Assembly: GCF_002797375.1 (NCBI RefSeq)
Contig: NZ_KZ454941.1
Span: 1,473,331-1,537,330 of the forward strand
DNA from: Bacillus sp. FJAT-42315
Lineage (GTDB): Bacteria > Bacillota > Bacilli > Bacillales > Domibacillaceae
DNA: 64,000 nt
Direction: 5' to 3'
The notes under the pieces are model-generated. The model was given only the letters and a program-made list of their open reading frames with translations, had not been told where the DNA came from and did not search any database. Positions 12,531-23,152 of the stretch are shown here, piece after piece (the stretch's first letter is position 1; each line of letters starts with the position of its first letter). The position numbers and the translations under genes are program-made.

Positions 12531-12974
12531 ATGAGTCTTCTCGAGCGTTTAAATAATGATATGAAGCAAGCGATGAAAAACAAAGAAAAAGACAAATTGA
12601 CTGTCATTCGCATGCTTAAAGCTTCCTTGCAAAACGAAGCGATTAAAGCAGGCAAAGAGTTGGCAGAAGATGACGAATTAGCCGTACTTTCTCGCGAAGT
12701 GAAACAACGCAAAGACTCCCTCCATGAGTTTGAGAAAGCAGGACGTGAAGATCTGGTTTCAAAAATTCAAACTGAACTAACTTACGTGAACATATACATG
12801 CCGGAGCAACTTTCAGAAGAAGAATTAGAAGCGATTGTTCAGGAAACAATTGTAGAAGTAAATGCTTCCTCTAAAGCTGATATGGGTAAAGTAATGAGTG
12901 CGCTCATGCCGAAAGTAAAAGGTAAAGCTGACGGCGGAACGGTGAATAAGCTAGTTCAGACAAAATTATCATAA
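12531..12974 (+). CDS. yqeY: GatB/YqeY domain protein
   Basis: The 147-residue product is a stand-alone YqeY domain, related to the tRNA-binding tail of GatB. It has the family start ([18 protein letters not shown]) and the helical tail with [17 protein letters not shown]. Its precise role is not established, though a tRNA-related function is suspected from GatB. It is co-transcribed with rpsU and ends at a strong terminator. Confidence 0.93.
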   Translation: MSLLERLNNDMKQAMKNKEKDKLTVIRMLKASLQNEAIKAGKELAEDDELAVLSREVKQRKDSLHEFEKAGREDLVSKIQTELTYVNIYMPEQLSEEELEAIVQETIVEVNASSKADMGKVMSALMPKVKGKADGGTVNKLVQTKLS

Positions 12975-13008
12975 AAAAGAGATGGCGATTGTTGCCATCT
13001 CTTTTTTA
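12973..13008 (+). terminator. Terminator of rpsU-yqeY
   Basis: AAAAGAGATGGC and GCCATCTCTTTT form a perfect stem followed by TTT. Confidence 0.92.
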
Positions 13009-13020
13009 TACTTGTCAGTT

Positions 13021-13055
13021 CATCCGCCGCTGGGCAGCGCTTTCCGCATTTCGTT
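13021..13055. repeat. Truncated copy of the window-start repeat
   Basis: This segment matches 156-190 at 29 of 35 positions without gaps and lies between the rpsU-yqeY terminator and the sigma-W-like promoter. Confidence 0.55.
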
Positions 13056-13060
13056 TTAAT

Positions 13061-13089
13061 TGAAACTTTTTTGTAGGGTTGTTCGTATA
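13061..13089 (+). promoter_or_regulatory. Sigma-W-type promoter for yqeZ-floA-yqfB
   Basis: TGAAAC (13061-13066) and CGTATA (CGTA core 13084-13087) are separated by 17 bases, matching the sigma-W consensus TGAAAC-N16/17-CGTA. The B. subtilis yqeZ-yqfA-yqfB operon is a known sigma-W target, so the envelope-stress control appears conserved. Confidence 0.85.
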
Positions 13090-13111
13090 GTAGGAAGGTG
13101 AGGTGGTGAGT

Positions 13112-14428
13112 TTGGTGAAAAGTTACAGGCTTTTTTTGTTTAGTTTGGTATTATTGATTGTGGGGATATGTTTGCCGACAGTTTCGCAAGCTGAGGATAA
13201 GCCTGTTTATGTGATTCCGGTCCATCATGAGGTCGAGAAAGGCTTATATGGATTTATGAAGCGTGGGATAGAGGAGGCAAAGGAGCAGGGGGCTCAGTTA
13301 ATTGTGCTTGAAGTTCACACTCCTGGTGGACTTGTTAACGCGGCAGGGGATATTGGAAAATTGTTAGATGAAACGGATATTCGGACAGTCGCCTTTATTA
13401 ACAATCAAGCATTGTCAGCTGGAGCGTATATTTCTCTTCATGCCGATGCGATCTATATGGTGCCTAATGCGCAAATGGGAGCAGCAGCCGTTATTGATCA
13501 GCAAGGGAATATGGCTGATAAAAAAGCGCAAAGCTATTGGCGTTCAGCGATGAAAAGTGTGGCTGAACAACGTGGGCTTGATCCTAAGTATGCGATCGCT
13601 ATGGCCGATCCTAACATCGACGTGCCACAATACGATGCACCTAAAGGAGAATTGTTAACATTCACTTCTAAGCAAGCGCTAGAAACTGGTTATTCAAAGG
13701 CCACAGTAGATCAGTTAGCGGATGTATTAAAGGAAGAAAAGGTTGAGCAATCGCCGGTTAAACAAGTGGAAGAGAGTTGGGCGGATAAAATCGCTCGATT
13801 TGTGACAAACCCTATTGTTGTACCTATTTTATTGTCGCTTGCTAGCCTCGGTCTCATTTTAGAGTTGTATTCTCCAGGGTTTGGTGTGCCGGGTTCGGTC
13901 GGATTATCCTCTTTATTGTTATTTTTCTATGGACATCTTGTTGCTGGTTTAGCTGGATATGAGTCGGTATTGTTGTTTGTCATCGGTGTCATATTAATTG
14001 TAGCCGAGTTGTTTTTGCCGGGTGGTATTGCTGGTTTTCTTGGAATCTCAGCCGTCACCGGTAGTATTTTACTTGCTGGTGATAATGTCAAATGGATGGG
14101 TATTTCGTTATTAATTGCCATGGCTATTGCGACCCTTGGCATGACTTTAATGGTAAAGGTGTTTGGTAAAAAGATGAAATTTTTCAAGAAAATGATTTTA
14201 AAGGATTCGACTAGTACAGAAAGTGGCTACGTATCTAACATCAATCGTTCGGAACTAATCGGAAAAATAGGGATCACGAAAACGCCATTTCGACCAGCGG
14301 GTACAGTGATGGTTGATGGAGAGCGGGTTGATGCGGTCACTGAAGGCGGTTTTATTAATGCCGAAAAGTCAGTGAAAATCATCAAGGTAGAGGGCTCACG
14401 CATTGTTGTAAGAGAATTGGAAGAATAA
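13112..14428 (+). CDS. yqeZ: NfeD-family membrane protease (YqeZ)
   Basis: The product (438 residues from TTG 13112) has a signal peptide ([21 protein letters not shown]) and a ClpP/SppA-like serine protease domain with [11 protein letters not shown] and [11 protein letters not shown], whose Ser is the likely nucleophile. Four to five membrane segments (about residues 240-360) and a C-terminal soluble NfeD OB-fold complete it. The start is uncertain: GTG 13103, GTG 13106, TTG 13112 and GTG 13115 are all in frame, and the SD GGTGAGG favours the later two. It partners with the flotillin FloA next door; in B. subtilis this operon helps resist sublancin. Confidence 0.92.
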   Translation: MVKSYRLFLFSLVLLIVGICLPTVSQAEDKPVYVIPVHHEVEKGLYGFMKRGIEEAKEQGAQLIVLEVHTPGGLVNAAGDIGKLLDETDIRTVAFINNQALSAGAYISLHADAIYMVPNAQMGAAAVIDQQGNMADKKAQSYWRSAMKSVAEQRGLDPKYAIAMADPNIDVPQYDAPKGELLTFTSKQALETGYSKATVDQLADVLKEEKVEQSPVKQVEESWADKIARFVTNPIVVPILLSLASLGLILELYSPGFGVPGSVGLSSLLLFFYGHLVAGLAGYESVLLFVIGVILIVAELFLPGGIAGFLGISAVTGSILLAGDNVKWMGISLLIAMAIATLGMTLMVKVFGKKMKFFKKMILKDSTSTESGYVSNINRSELIGKIGITKTPFRPAGTVMVDGERVDAVTEGGFINAEKSVKIIKVEGSRIVVRELEE

Positions 14429-14441
14429 AGGAGGAAATATA

Positions 14442-15440
14442 ATGGACACTGGTTTAATTATGGTAGGTGTGGCCGTTGTCATCGGCATTATTTTGTTATC
14501 AATTTTATTGACGTTTGTACCGGTCATGCTATGGATTTCAGCGTTAGCTGCTGGAGTAAAGGTGAGCATTTTGACATTGATTGGGATGAGGCTTCGTCGC
14601 GTTATTCCGAGTCGAGTCATTAACCCACTGATTAAAGCGTTAAAAGCAGGAATTAACGTATCAACGAACCAATTAGAGAGTCATTACTTAGCAGGAGGAA
14701 ATGTCGACCGTGTCGTCAATGCTTTGATTGCCGCGCATCGTGCCAATATTGAATTAACGTTTGAGCGCTGTGCAGCGATTGATCTTGCTGGTCGTGACGT
14801 GCTTGAAGCGGTACAAATGAGCGTTAATCCAAAGGTGATTGAAACGCCGTTTATTGCCGGGGTCGCGATGGATGGAATTGAAGTGAAAGCGAAAGCTCGT
14901 ATTACGGTACGTGCCAATATTGATCGCCTTGTCGGGGGTGCCGGTGAAGAAACCGTCGTTGCTCGTGTCGGTGAGGGAATTGTTAGTACAATCGGTTCTA
15001 GTGATAATCACAAAAAAGTACTTGAAAACCCAGATATGATTTCGCAAACGGTTCTGTCTAAAGGATTAGATGCCGGAACAGCGTTTGAAATTTTATCGAT
15101 TGATATTGCCGATGTAGATATCGGTAAAAACATCGGTGCTGAATTGCAAACAGAGCAAGCAGAAGCGGATAAAAATATTGCACAGGCGAAAGCGGAAGAG
15201 CGTCGTGCGATGGCTGTGGCTACGGAGCAGGAAATGAAAGCGCGCGTACAAGAGATGCATGCGAAAGTGGTAGAAGCAGAAGCTGACGTACCTTTAGCGA
15301 TGGCTGAGGCGTTACGCAGTGGCAACATTGGTGTAATGGATTATATGAATTATAAAAATATTGATGCTGACACAGATATGCGTGGTTCAATTGGCAAAAT
15401 GGCTGGTGGAAAAAAGGATAGAAAAGACGACGAGAAATAA
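14442..15440 (+). CDS. floA: Flotillin-like protein FloA
   Basis: The 332-residue SPFH-domain scaffold organises functional membrane microdomains. It has an N-terminal membrane hairpin ([20 protein letters not shown], then [16 protein letters not shown]), the SPFH domain, and an Ala/Glu-rich coiled-coil stretch ([19 protein letters not shown]) near residue 235-270. AAGGAGG lies before the ATG. Length matches B. subtilis FloA (331). It lies in the sigma-W operon with yqeZ and yqfB. Confidence 0.97.
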   Translation: MDTGLIMVGVAVVIGIILLSILLTFVPVMLWISALAAGVKVSILTLIGMRLRRVIPSRVINPLIKALKAGINVSTNQLESHYLAGGNVDRVVNALIAAHRANIELTFERCAAIDLAGRDVLEAVQMSVNPKVIETPFIAGVAMDGIEVKAKARITVRANIDRLVGGAGEETVVARVGEGIVSTIGSSDNHKKVLENPDMISQTVLSKGLDAGTAFEILSIDIADVDIGKNIGAELQTEQAEADKNIAQAKAEERRAMAVATEQEMKARVQEMHAKVVEAEADVPLAMAEALRSGNIGVMDYMNYKNIDADTDMRGSIGKMAGGKKDRKDDEK

Positions 15441-15474
15441 CTCGTCTGTCTTGGCTTGAAGGGAGGTCTTTGCG

Positions 15475-15819
15475 ATTGAATCCATTATTGTAGCGATTGT
15501 GATTGGGATTATTGTGAACATTTTCAACCGATTTAGCGACAATGAAAAAGACAAAAAATCACCAGGACCAGTGGCTCGTCTACCTGAAACGCAAAAGAAA
15601 AAAACAGTTAGTGAGTTAAAGCAAGCTGTCGAGGAAGTGAAAGTAGAAATAACTCCATCTCCAAGACAGTTAGAGCAAAGAATCGGCAGCGTCAGACAAG
15701 AACGATTGAAAGTGAAAGAAGAAAAGCCCTCTTCGCATCAAATAGAAGAAGACGATCTATTAAGAGGAGTTATTTTTTCACAAGTGCTTAGTCCGCCTAA
15801 GGCACGCCGCAACAAATAA
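15475..15819 (+). CDS. yqfB: YqfB-like small membrane protein, apparent ATT start
   Basis: The third gene of the yqeZ-floA operon encodes a short hydrophobic N-terminus followed by a charged, Lys/Glu-rich tail; its function is unknown. The only good SD, GGGAGG at 15461-15466, points to the codon ATT at 15475, eight bases on. That start gives a continuous hydrophobic segment (ESIIVAIVIGIIVNIFNRF) and 114 residues. The first standard start codon, GTG 15499, has no SD and would cut the segment in half. A TTG at 15476 is out of frame and stops within five codons. Identification rests on position; residue identity with YqfB was not tested. Confidence 0.7.
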   Translation: MESIIVAIVIGIIVNIFNRFSDNEKDKKSPGPVARLPETQKKKTVSELKQAVEEVKVEITPSPRQLEQRIGSVRQERLKVKEEKPSSHQIEEDDLLRGVIFSQVLSPPKARRNK

Positions 15820-15827
15820 ACTGACAT

Positions 15828-15877
15828 GAACCCTCTTTTCTTTTCATACATTTGAAAGGAAAGGAGGGTTCTTTTTT
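15828..15877 (+). terminator. Terminator hairpin overlapping the yqfC ribosome binding site
   Basis: The 19-bp stem pairs 15828-15846 with 15853-15871, using two G-U wobbles, with loop TACATT, and is followed by six T residues that touch the yqfC ATG (15878). The 3' arm contains the AAAGGAGGG ribosome binding site. CATACATT at 15845-15852, in the loop and top of the stem, matches a sigma-E -10 element. Confidence 0.8.
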
Positions 15878-16162
15878 ATGGCGAAAAAGTGGGGCCAACA
15901 AATGAAAAATTGGCTGGCAAATTCAATGAACTTACCCGAAGATGTCATGATGGACCTTCCGCGCATCACAATCATCGGCCAGCTGCATATTTATATCGAA
16001 AACCATAGAGGTCTACTTGCTTTTTCAGATAAGGAAGTTCGGTTGTTACTCAAAAAAGGTCAGTTATTAATCCAAGGACATTCTTTTACGATTAAAACGA
16101 TTTTACCGGAGGAGATCTTGCTCGAAGGGAAAATCGTCAAGTTGATGTATTTAGAAGGATAG
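15878..16162 (+). CDS. yqfC: Sporulation protein YqfC
   Basis: The 94-residue protein of the YqfC family, small and beta-rich with no membrane segment, is paired with YqfD. Characteristic phrases are NLPEDVMMDLPRITIIG and LHIYIENHRGLLAFS. In B. subtilis yqfC and yqfD belong to the sigma-E mother-cell regulon; yqfC here lies behind the overlapping terminator and sigma-E-like -10 described at 15828-15877. yqfD follows 12 bases later. Confidence 0.92.
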   Translation: MAKKWGQQMKNWLANSMNLPEDVMMDLPRITIIGQLHIYIENHRGLLAFSDKEVRLLLKKGQLLIQGHSFTIKTILPEEILLEGKIVKLMYLEG

Positions 16163-16174
16163 GAGGGAGAAGGG

Positions 16175-17404
16175 TTGAACAATCAGTGGCTTGTTTTTTT
16201 TAGAGGAGTGGTCCATGTCAAAATTACAGGGCCAGGAGCTGAACGATTTCTCAATCAGCTGATTCGTTCCCGTATCCCTCTTTGGCAAGTGAAGCGGCAA
16301 GAAATGGGGACGATTACATTTGCGCTCTCTCTTCATCATGTTCAAGACTTAAGAAAGTGCGCTCGTGATTTTGAAGGAAAGGTCTTTTTTTTAAAAGGAG
16401 AAGGCTTGCCTTTCTTGATGAAAAGGATGATCAAAAGTTCTGGGTTTATCCTGGGAATGGTCGCGTTTTTGGTATTGGTGCTGTTATTATCAAATGTCGT
16501 CTGGCGGATTGATATTAACGGAGCAAGTCCCGAAATGGAGCATAAAATTCGTAAAGAACTAGACCAAATAGGGATTCAGAAAGGTCGGTTAATCTTTTCA
16601 TTAGATGATCCGGAGACGGTACAGAAAAAACTATTTCATGAGGTGGATGGATTAACATGGATTGGAGTAGAATTGAGGGGAAGTACCTATCATTTTCGAG
16701 TTGTAGAAAAAACTACTCCAGAAGAAAAACAAACAAATGAATCGCAACACTTAGTGGCAAAAAAAGATGCAGTCATCGTTCGTATGTTCGTAGAGAAAGG
16801 ACAAGCTGTTGTGAAAAGAAATCAATTTGTTCGAAAAGGGCAGCTATTAGTTTCTGGGTATATAGGGGATGAGGAACATGCTAAAAAAGTATCCGCAGCC
16901 GGCAAGGTGTATGGCGAAACATGGTATAAAACAGTGGTAGAGCTACCGTTAACGACTAATTTCAACACGTTAACAGGGCGAAATGTAAGAAAATACTATA
17001 TACAGGTGGACCGTATGAAACTTCAAGTGTGGGGATTTAAAGATCCTGCGTTTGCGAATGCTCAATTAGAGAACAAGGAGCACCCGATTTCTTTTTTAGG
17101 GGTAGAGCTCCCGATTCATTACATTGAGAAAAGTTATTATGAAAGTGAGAAAATTCAGCGAGTGTACACAGAAGAGCAAGGGAAGGTACAAGCTTTACAA
17201 GCGGCTAGAAAAGATTTACAAGAGAAATTATCTGAAAAAGCAAAAATTACGGGAGAAAAGGTTTTACACAATCAGATTAAGAATGGTAAAGTTAAGTTAA
17301 TTGTTCACTTCCAAGTGCTAGAAAATATCGCAGTAGGTCAATCAATTACTCAAGGAGATATAGAGAATGCCAGAAGAAAAAAACATAATGAACCTTCAAC
17401 TTGA
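16175..17404 (+). CDS. yqfD: Sporulation membrane protein YqfD
   Basis: The 409-residue protein of the stage IV sporulation YqfD family starts at TTG 16175 behind GGAGGGAG. A cytoplasmic N-terminal domain is followed by one membrane segment around residues 90-108 (GFILGMVAFLVLVLLLSNVVW) and a large extracytoplasmic domain with VWRIDINGASP and WIGVELRGSTYHF. The 3' end overlaps phoH by 38 bases, so the two are translationally linked. It probably acts in the mother-cell membrane around the forespore. Confidence 0.93.
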   Translation: MNNQWLVFFRGVVHVKITGPGAERFLNQLIRSRIPLWQVKRQEMGTITFALSLHHVQDLRKCARDFEGKVFFLKGEGLPFLMKRMIKSSGFILGMVAFLVLVLLLSNVVWRIDINGASPEMEHKIRKELDQIGIQKGRLIFSLDDPETVQKKLFHEVDGLTWIGVELRGSTYHFRVVEKTTPEEKQTNESQHLVAKKDAVIVRMFVEKGQAVVKRNQFVRKGQLLVSGYIGDEEHAKKVSAAGKVYGETWYKTVVELPLTTNFNTLTGRNVRKYYIQVDRMKLQVWGFKDPAFANAQLENKEHPISFLGVELPIHYIEKSYYESEKIQRVYTEEQGKVQALQAARKDLQEKLSEKAKITGEKVLHNQIKNGKVKLIVHFQVLENIAVGQSITQGDIENARRKKHNEPST

Positions 17405-18329
17405 TAACCCAAATGAAGCCCAAGCTTTATTAGGGGTGTCAGATAAAAACTTAACCATATTAGAAGAAGAATTTAACGTTTCGATCATTACAAGAGGCGA
17501 GACGATTCATATTGCTGGAGTGGAAGAGACAACGGTGTTAGTGAAAGAAATTATTTACCGTTTGTTGATGGTCATTCGCAAAGGGATTCAAATTAGTGAG
17601 CGTGATATCATTAATGCGGTACAAATGGCTAAGCGTGGGACGATTGAATACCTTGAAGAACTATATGAGCAGGAAATTACGAAAAATGCCCAAGGGAAAT
17701 CGATTCGTATTAAAACGTTAGGTCAGCAGCAGTATGTCAGTGCGATTCGCCATAAAGATCTTGTATTTGGGATCGGTCCGGCGGGGACAGGTAAGACATA
17801 TTTAGCGGTCGTGATGGCTGTTCATGCACTGAAAAAAGGACAAGTCAAGCGAATTATTTTAACGCGTCCAGCGGTGGAAGCAGGGGAGAGCTTGGGCTTT
17901 CTTCCTGGTGATCTAAAAGAGAAAGTAGATCCCTATTTACGTCCGCTTTATGATGCCTTAAATGATGTGTTAGGAACAGAACATACGCAAAGGCTAATTG
18001 AACGAGGGACGATTGAGATCGCTCCGCTTGCTTATATGAGAGGGAGAACACTTGATGATGCGTTCGTTATTTTAGATGAAGCGCAAAATACAACGAAAGC
18101 ACAAATGAAAATGTTTTTAACTCGTCTTGGCTTTGGCTCAAAAATGGTCATTACGGGCGACAGAACACAAATTGACTTGCCTAGAGGAGCGCAGTCAGGA
18201 CTTGTCTCGGCTGAGCATATATTAAAAAATGTGGCTTCCGCTTCATTTATTTATTTAGAGCAAAGTGACGTCGTTCGTCACCCGCTTGTTGCCAAAATTA
18301 TTCAAGCATATGAGGAAGCGGAAGAATAA
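17367..18329 (+). CDS. phoH: PhoH-like P-loop NTPase
   Basis: The 320-residue protein combines an N-terminal KH-like segment (LDNPNEAQALLGV onward) with a PhoH ATPase domain: Walker A GPAGTGKTYLA near residue 138, Walker B VILDEAQNTT near 232. The family is implicated in RNA metabolism, often beside ybeY. ATG 17367 has AAGGAGAT upstream and lies within the end of yqfD. A terminator follows. Confidence 0.95.
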   Translation: MPEEKNIMNLQLDNPNEAQALLGVSDKNLTILEEEFNVSIITRGETIHIAGVEETTVLVKEIIYRLLMVIRKGIQISERDIINAVQMAKRGTIEYLEELYEQEITKNAQGKSIRIKTLGQQQYVSAIRHKDLVFGIGPAGTGKTYLAVVMAVHALKKGQVKRIILTRPAVEAGESLGFLPGDLKEKVDPYLRPLYDALNDVLGTEHTQRLIERGTIEIAPLAYMRGRTLDDAFVILDEAQNTTKAQMKMFLTRLGFGSKMVITGDRTQIDLPRGAQSGLVSAEHILKNVASASFIYLEQSDVVRHPLVAKIIQAYEEAEE

Positions 18330-18356
18330 AAGGCGGCTGATGAGCCGTCTTTTTTC
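18329..18356 (+). terminator. Terminator after phoH
   Basis: AAGGCGGCT pairs with AGCCGTCTT around GATG, followed by TTTTTT. Confidence 0.88.
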
Positions 18357-18485
18357 GTTCAAGATTGAACATGATCATATGAGAATCACATACTGAGCAA
18401 GACGATACATGAATTTTTTTAAAAAAGCTGTTATCATTTTACATATGCCATAAAAGTGAAACTAGAGTATAAGCAGGAGGGTGTA

Positions 18486-20609
18486 ATGGACATACAATCT
18501 ATGGTTTGCCGGATTCGTACCTATGTGAGTGATCGGGTGCTTGCGTTGATTGTGTTTTTTTTATTGGCGATATTGATGTTTGTGCTCTTGTATACTCACG
18601 TGAAACCGGAAACGTATCAAATTGAACTCTTTTCGGTTTCAGATCGGACGATTCGATCGCAAGTCACAATAGTAGATGAACAGAAAACGGAGGAAGAGAA
18701 AAATAGAGCGGCTCTGGAAGTTGACGAGGCTTATGTTTATAAAAGTGACATCGTCAATAATCGATTGTTACTAGTCGGCTCGTTATTTGATTTTGTTCTT
18801 GAGGCGAAAACGAAATATCCTGACGATGAGAAAGAGCAGTTATTATTTTTAAAGAAAAGCTTTACTAATGAAGCGGAAGATGTAGCGAAGGTGATTAGTG
18901 ATGAGGAATTGTCCTCTTTGCTTGCGGCTGAACCAAAAGAGCTCGCCTCAGTGAAAAAAAAGACGAAAGACTTCGTCGAGTCTTCTTTAGAAAATAGAAT
19001 TCGCGCAGAAGAAATAGCTGCTACGAAAGCGGAAGTTGCGAATCAAATTCAAGTGTCTTCGATTCCAGACCCACTTCAAGCGGCGTCAACGGCTATTGCT
19101 CGCTACGCCATCGTACCCACGGTCGTGTATGATAAGGAGTTAACGCAGAAAAGAAAACAACAGGCGATGGACAATGTAGAGCCGGTTCGTATTCTTCAAG
19201 GGCAAGTCATTGTGCAGGAAGGATACTTAATTGATCGAGAGACGTATCGCCAGTTAGAACTATTAGGTTTATTAAAGGACGATCCGTCTTATAAGCCTGT
19301 GATCGGATTGTTCATTTTTATTGCGGTTATTTTATTTTTGTTTTACTATTATTTTCACTATTCACTTCTAGAGGAAGAGAAAAAAACATCTGCTTTAGTG
19401 CTATCAAGTGTTGTCTTTCTGTCTTCCTTATTTCTAATGAAGCTTGCCGATATACTAACTTATAGCGATTTTTATGAGCTTACGTATGCTTATCCAGCTG
19501 CACTGGCGGCGATGTTGTTAACTGTTCTTGTTAATGAGCGGCTTGCTATTATGGTTACCATTGCTTTATCTACCTGTGGCACCATGATTTTTAATGAGCA
19601 TTTAAATGGAGCATTAAATGTTGAAATGGGGCTATATATTTTATTTAGTGGCTTGGCAGGGATCTTATTTTTAATGGGCAGTAAAAATATTAATTTACTG
19701 CGTGCCGGGATGCTCGTTTCTCTTGTAAATGTCTTTGTTATTTTATTTTTGAAATTACTTGTCAGCGGTCAGTATACGCAGACAGAGTTTTTGTATTTTA
19801 CGTTATTTTCGTTTTTATCGGGCTTGTTATCAGCTGTTTTGACGATGGGGACGTTGCCGTTTTTTGAAGCGGCATTTGGCATATTGTCAAAAATGAAGCT
19901 GATTGAATTATCGAGTCCTAATCAGCCGTTACTAAAAAAGCTATTAACAGAAACTCCTGGTACGTACCATCACAGTGTCATGGTCGCTAATTTATCAGAG
20001 GCGGCCTGTGAAGCAATTGGAGCTAATGGGTTGTTAGCGAGAGTTGGTTGTTATTATCATGACATTGGAAAAACGAAACATCCACAGTTTTATATCGAAA
20101 ATCAAGGGGGGTTAGGAAACCCTCACGATCAGCTTCCACCTGAAGTTAGTAAGGATATTATTATCGCTCACGTGACAGATGGGGTGAAGATGTTAAAGGA
20201 GCATAAACTCCCACAAGAAATTATTGATGTGGCTGAGCAGCATCATGGAACAACACTCGTTAAATATTTTTATTATCAAGCGAAGAAAACCAATCCTGAT
20301 ATAAAAGAAAGTGATTTTCGCTATTTAGGGCCCAAGCCGCAAACGAAAGAGTTAGCCGTCATTAATATTGCTGATAGTGTCGAGGCGGCTGTTCGATCGA
20401 TGGACCATCCGACGGCGGAACAAATTGGAGCGCTTGTTGATCAAATCGTTTCCGATCGGCTCAATGATGGTCAATTTGATGAATGTGACATTTCGTTAAA
20501 AGAATTACAAATCGTTAAAAAAACATTATGTGAATCGTTAAGTGGAATCTTTCATTCCCGAATTAAATATCCGGGAGCAGAGGAAGTTGCTCCTACTCAG
20601 CAAAGTTGA
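18486..20609 (+). CDS. pgpH: Cyclic-di-AMP phosphodiesterase PgpH (7TM-HD)
   Basis: The 707-residue membrane enzyme hydrolyses c-di-AMP. An N-terminal membrane anchor is followed by a 7TMR-HDED extracellular domain (about residues 45-265), seven membrane segments (about 270-470), and a cytosolic HD domain with HHSVMVANLSEAA and YYHDIGKTKHP. These contain the metal-binding His and HD residues. ATG 18486 follows CAGGAGGGTG. The position between phoH and ybeY is conserved in bacilli. Confidence 0.96.
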   Translation: MDIQSMVCRIRTYVSDRVLALIVFFLLAILMFVLLYTHVKPETYQIELFSVSDRTIRSQVTIVDEQKTEEEKNRAALEVDEAYVYKSDIVNNRLLLVGSLFDFVLEAKTKYPDDEKEQLLFLKKSFTNEAEDVAKVISDEELSSLLAAEPKELASVKKKTKDFVESSLENRIRAEEIAATKAEVANQIQVSSIPDPLQAASTAIARYAIVPTVVYDKELTQKRKQQAMDNVEPVRILQGQVIVQEGYLIDRETYRQLELLGLLKDDPSYKPVIGLFIFIAVILFLFYYYFHYSLLEEEKKTSALVLSSVVFLSSLFLMKLADILTYSDFYELTYAYPAALAAMLLTVLVNERLAIMVTIALSTCGTMIFNEHLNGALNVEMGLYILFSGLAGILFLMGSKNINLLRAGMLVSLVNVFVILFLKLLVSGQYTQTEFLYFTLFSFLSGLLSAVLTMGTLPFFEAAFGILSKMKLIELSSPNQPLLKKLLTETPGTYHHSVMVANLSEAACEAIGANGLLARVGCYYHDIGKTKHPQFYIENQGGLGNPHDQLPPEVSKDIIIAHVTDGVKMLKEHKLPQEIIDVAEQHHGTTLVKYFYYQAKKTNPDIKESDFRYLGPKPQTKELAVINIADSVEAAVRSMDHPTAEQIGALVDQIVSDRLNDGQFDECDISLKELQIVKKTLCESLSGIFHSRIKYPGAEEVAPTQQS

Positions 20610-20627
20610 ATCATTGGAGGGTATAAC

Positions 20628-21101
20628 ATGGATTTAGTAATCGATATTATCGATGAGACAGAAGAATTGAAAGAACAAACACATCAGTTGATTATAGACA
20701 TATTGAACTTCACCGCAAAAAAAGAAGGAGTCAATGCTGGGAGTGAAGTGTCTATTACACTGACGGACAATGAAAGAATTCAAGAAATTAACCGCGACTA
20801 TCGTGACAAAGATCAGCCGACGGATGTGATTTCCTTTGCACTAGAAGAAATGGGTGAGGAAGAGGTTGCGATCACTGGAGCAGACGATCTTCCACGCGTT
20901 CTTGGTGATATTATTATTTCCATTCCTCGGGCGAAGGAACAAGCGGAGGAGTATGGTCATAGCTTTGAACGAGAATTAGGCTTTCTTGTCGTACATGGCC
21001 TGCTTCATTTGCTTGGCTATGACCATATGACAGAGGAAGAAGAGAAAGTGATGTTTGCAAAACAAAGAGAGATTTTGGACGAATATGGCCTCGAAAGATA
21101 A
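20628..21101 (+). CDS. ybeY: Endoribonuclease YbeY (rRNA maturation)
   Basis: The 157-residue zinc-dependent endoribonuclease takes part in 16S rRNA 3'-end maturation and 70S quality control. The signature metal motif [11 protein letters not shown] lies at about residues 123-133. [10 protein letters not shown] is also typical. The start has GGAGGG upstream. Its last 17 bases overlap the start of dgkA. Confidence 0.97.
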   Translation: MDLVIDIIDETEELKEQTHQLIIDILNFTAKKEGVNAGSEVSITLTDNERIQEINRDYRDKDQPTDVISFALEEMGEEEVAITGADDLPRVLGDIIISIPRAKEQAEEYGHSFERELGFLVVHGLLHLLGYDHMTEEEEKVMFAKQREILDEYGLER

Positions 21102-21477
21102 ACGAACCTTTCATTGGAAACGATTGCTCGCTTCTCATCGGTTTGCATTAGAAGGCATTCGATTAGCGATGGATGAACCGAATTTTCGCTTTCATATGGC
21201 GGCAGCGGTTGTAGCTATTGGCATGGGTATGTGGCTGTCGCTTGCGAAAATGGAATGGGTGGTTGTGTTGTTTTTAGTCTTTGGCATGTTTGTGTTAGAA
21301 ATTATCAATACAGCAATTGAAAAAACAGTTGACTTAGTGACAGAAGAGTATCACCCGTTAGCGAAACAGGCGAAGGATCTAGCTGCGGGGGCTGTTTTGT
21401 TATATGCGGTTCTTTCTGTTATTGTAGGGTTGATCCTATTTGTACCTAAGTTAACAGAATTATTTTCGAAAATTTAG
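21085..21477 (+). CDS. dgkA: Diacylglycerol/undecaprenol kinase DgkA
   Basis: The 130-residue integral membrane kinase has the Gram-positive DgkA motif [13 protein letters not shown] and three hydrophobic helices. In bacilli the enzyme phosphorylates undecaprenol, supplying cell-wall lipid carrier. ATG 21085 lies inside ybeY and has only a weak ribosome binding site, suggesting translational coupling; an in-frame ATG at 21055 would give a 10-residue extension without conservation. Confidence 0.93.
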   Translation: MASKDKRTFHWKRLLASHRFALEGIRLAMDEPNFRFHMAAAVVAIGMGMWLSLAKMEWVVVLFLVFGMFVLEIINTAIEKTVDLVTEEYHPLAKQAKDLAAGAVLLYAVLSVIVGLILFVPKLTELFSKI

Positions 21478-21505
21478 ATTTTTCAGTTTTTTTACTGATA
21501 AAGGA

Positions 21506-22863
<1,358 letters not shown>

Positions 22864-22972
22864 TGAAAACACTAGAAATTTTTGCTCCTCATAATCAATA
22901 AGGAATCGGTGAAGCTAAGACAAGAAGCCATAAATAAATGCCAGTTTCAATTTTAAGAAAGGCGGGAAAAAC

Positions 22973-23128
22973 ATGTTGGATTTTACCTGGAAAGTCTTTT
23001 CGGAGACAGGAAGTGTAGATGCATACCTTTTGTATAAGGAAATTAAAAATGACAACGAAGGATCCCCGTTTGAACAAGAGCACAGGCTGGCGGAATTAGA
23101 TTTCCCGATGACTGGGATGACCACTTGA
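22973..23128 (+). CDS. yqzL: YqzL family small protein
   Basis: A 51-residue open frame starts MLDFTWKVFSETGSVDAYLL and sits between era and recO, exactly where the small YqzL protein lies in B. subtilis. AGGCGGG precedes the ATG. The function is unknown. The ending (FPMTGMTT) is short and polar. Its start codon spacing and family-like N-terminus make it a real gene. Confidence 0.85.
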   Translation: MLDFTWKVFSETGSVDAYLLYKEIKNDNEGSPFEQEHRLAELDFPMTGMTT

Positions 23129-23152
23129 GGAGGATGGAAGGATGGCCTTCTC

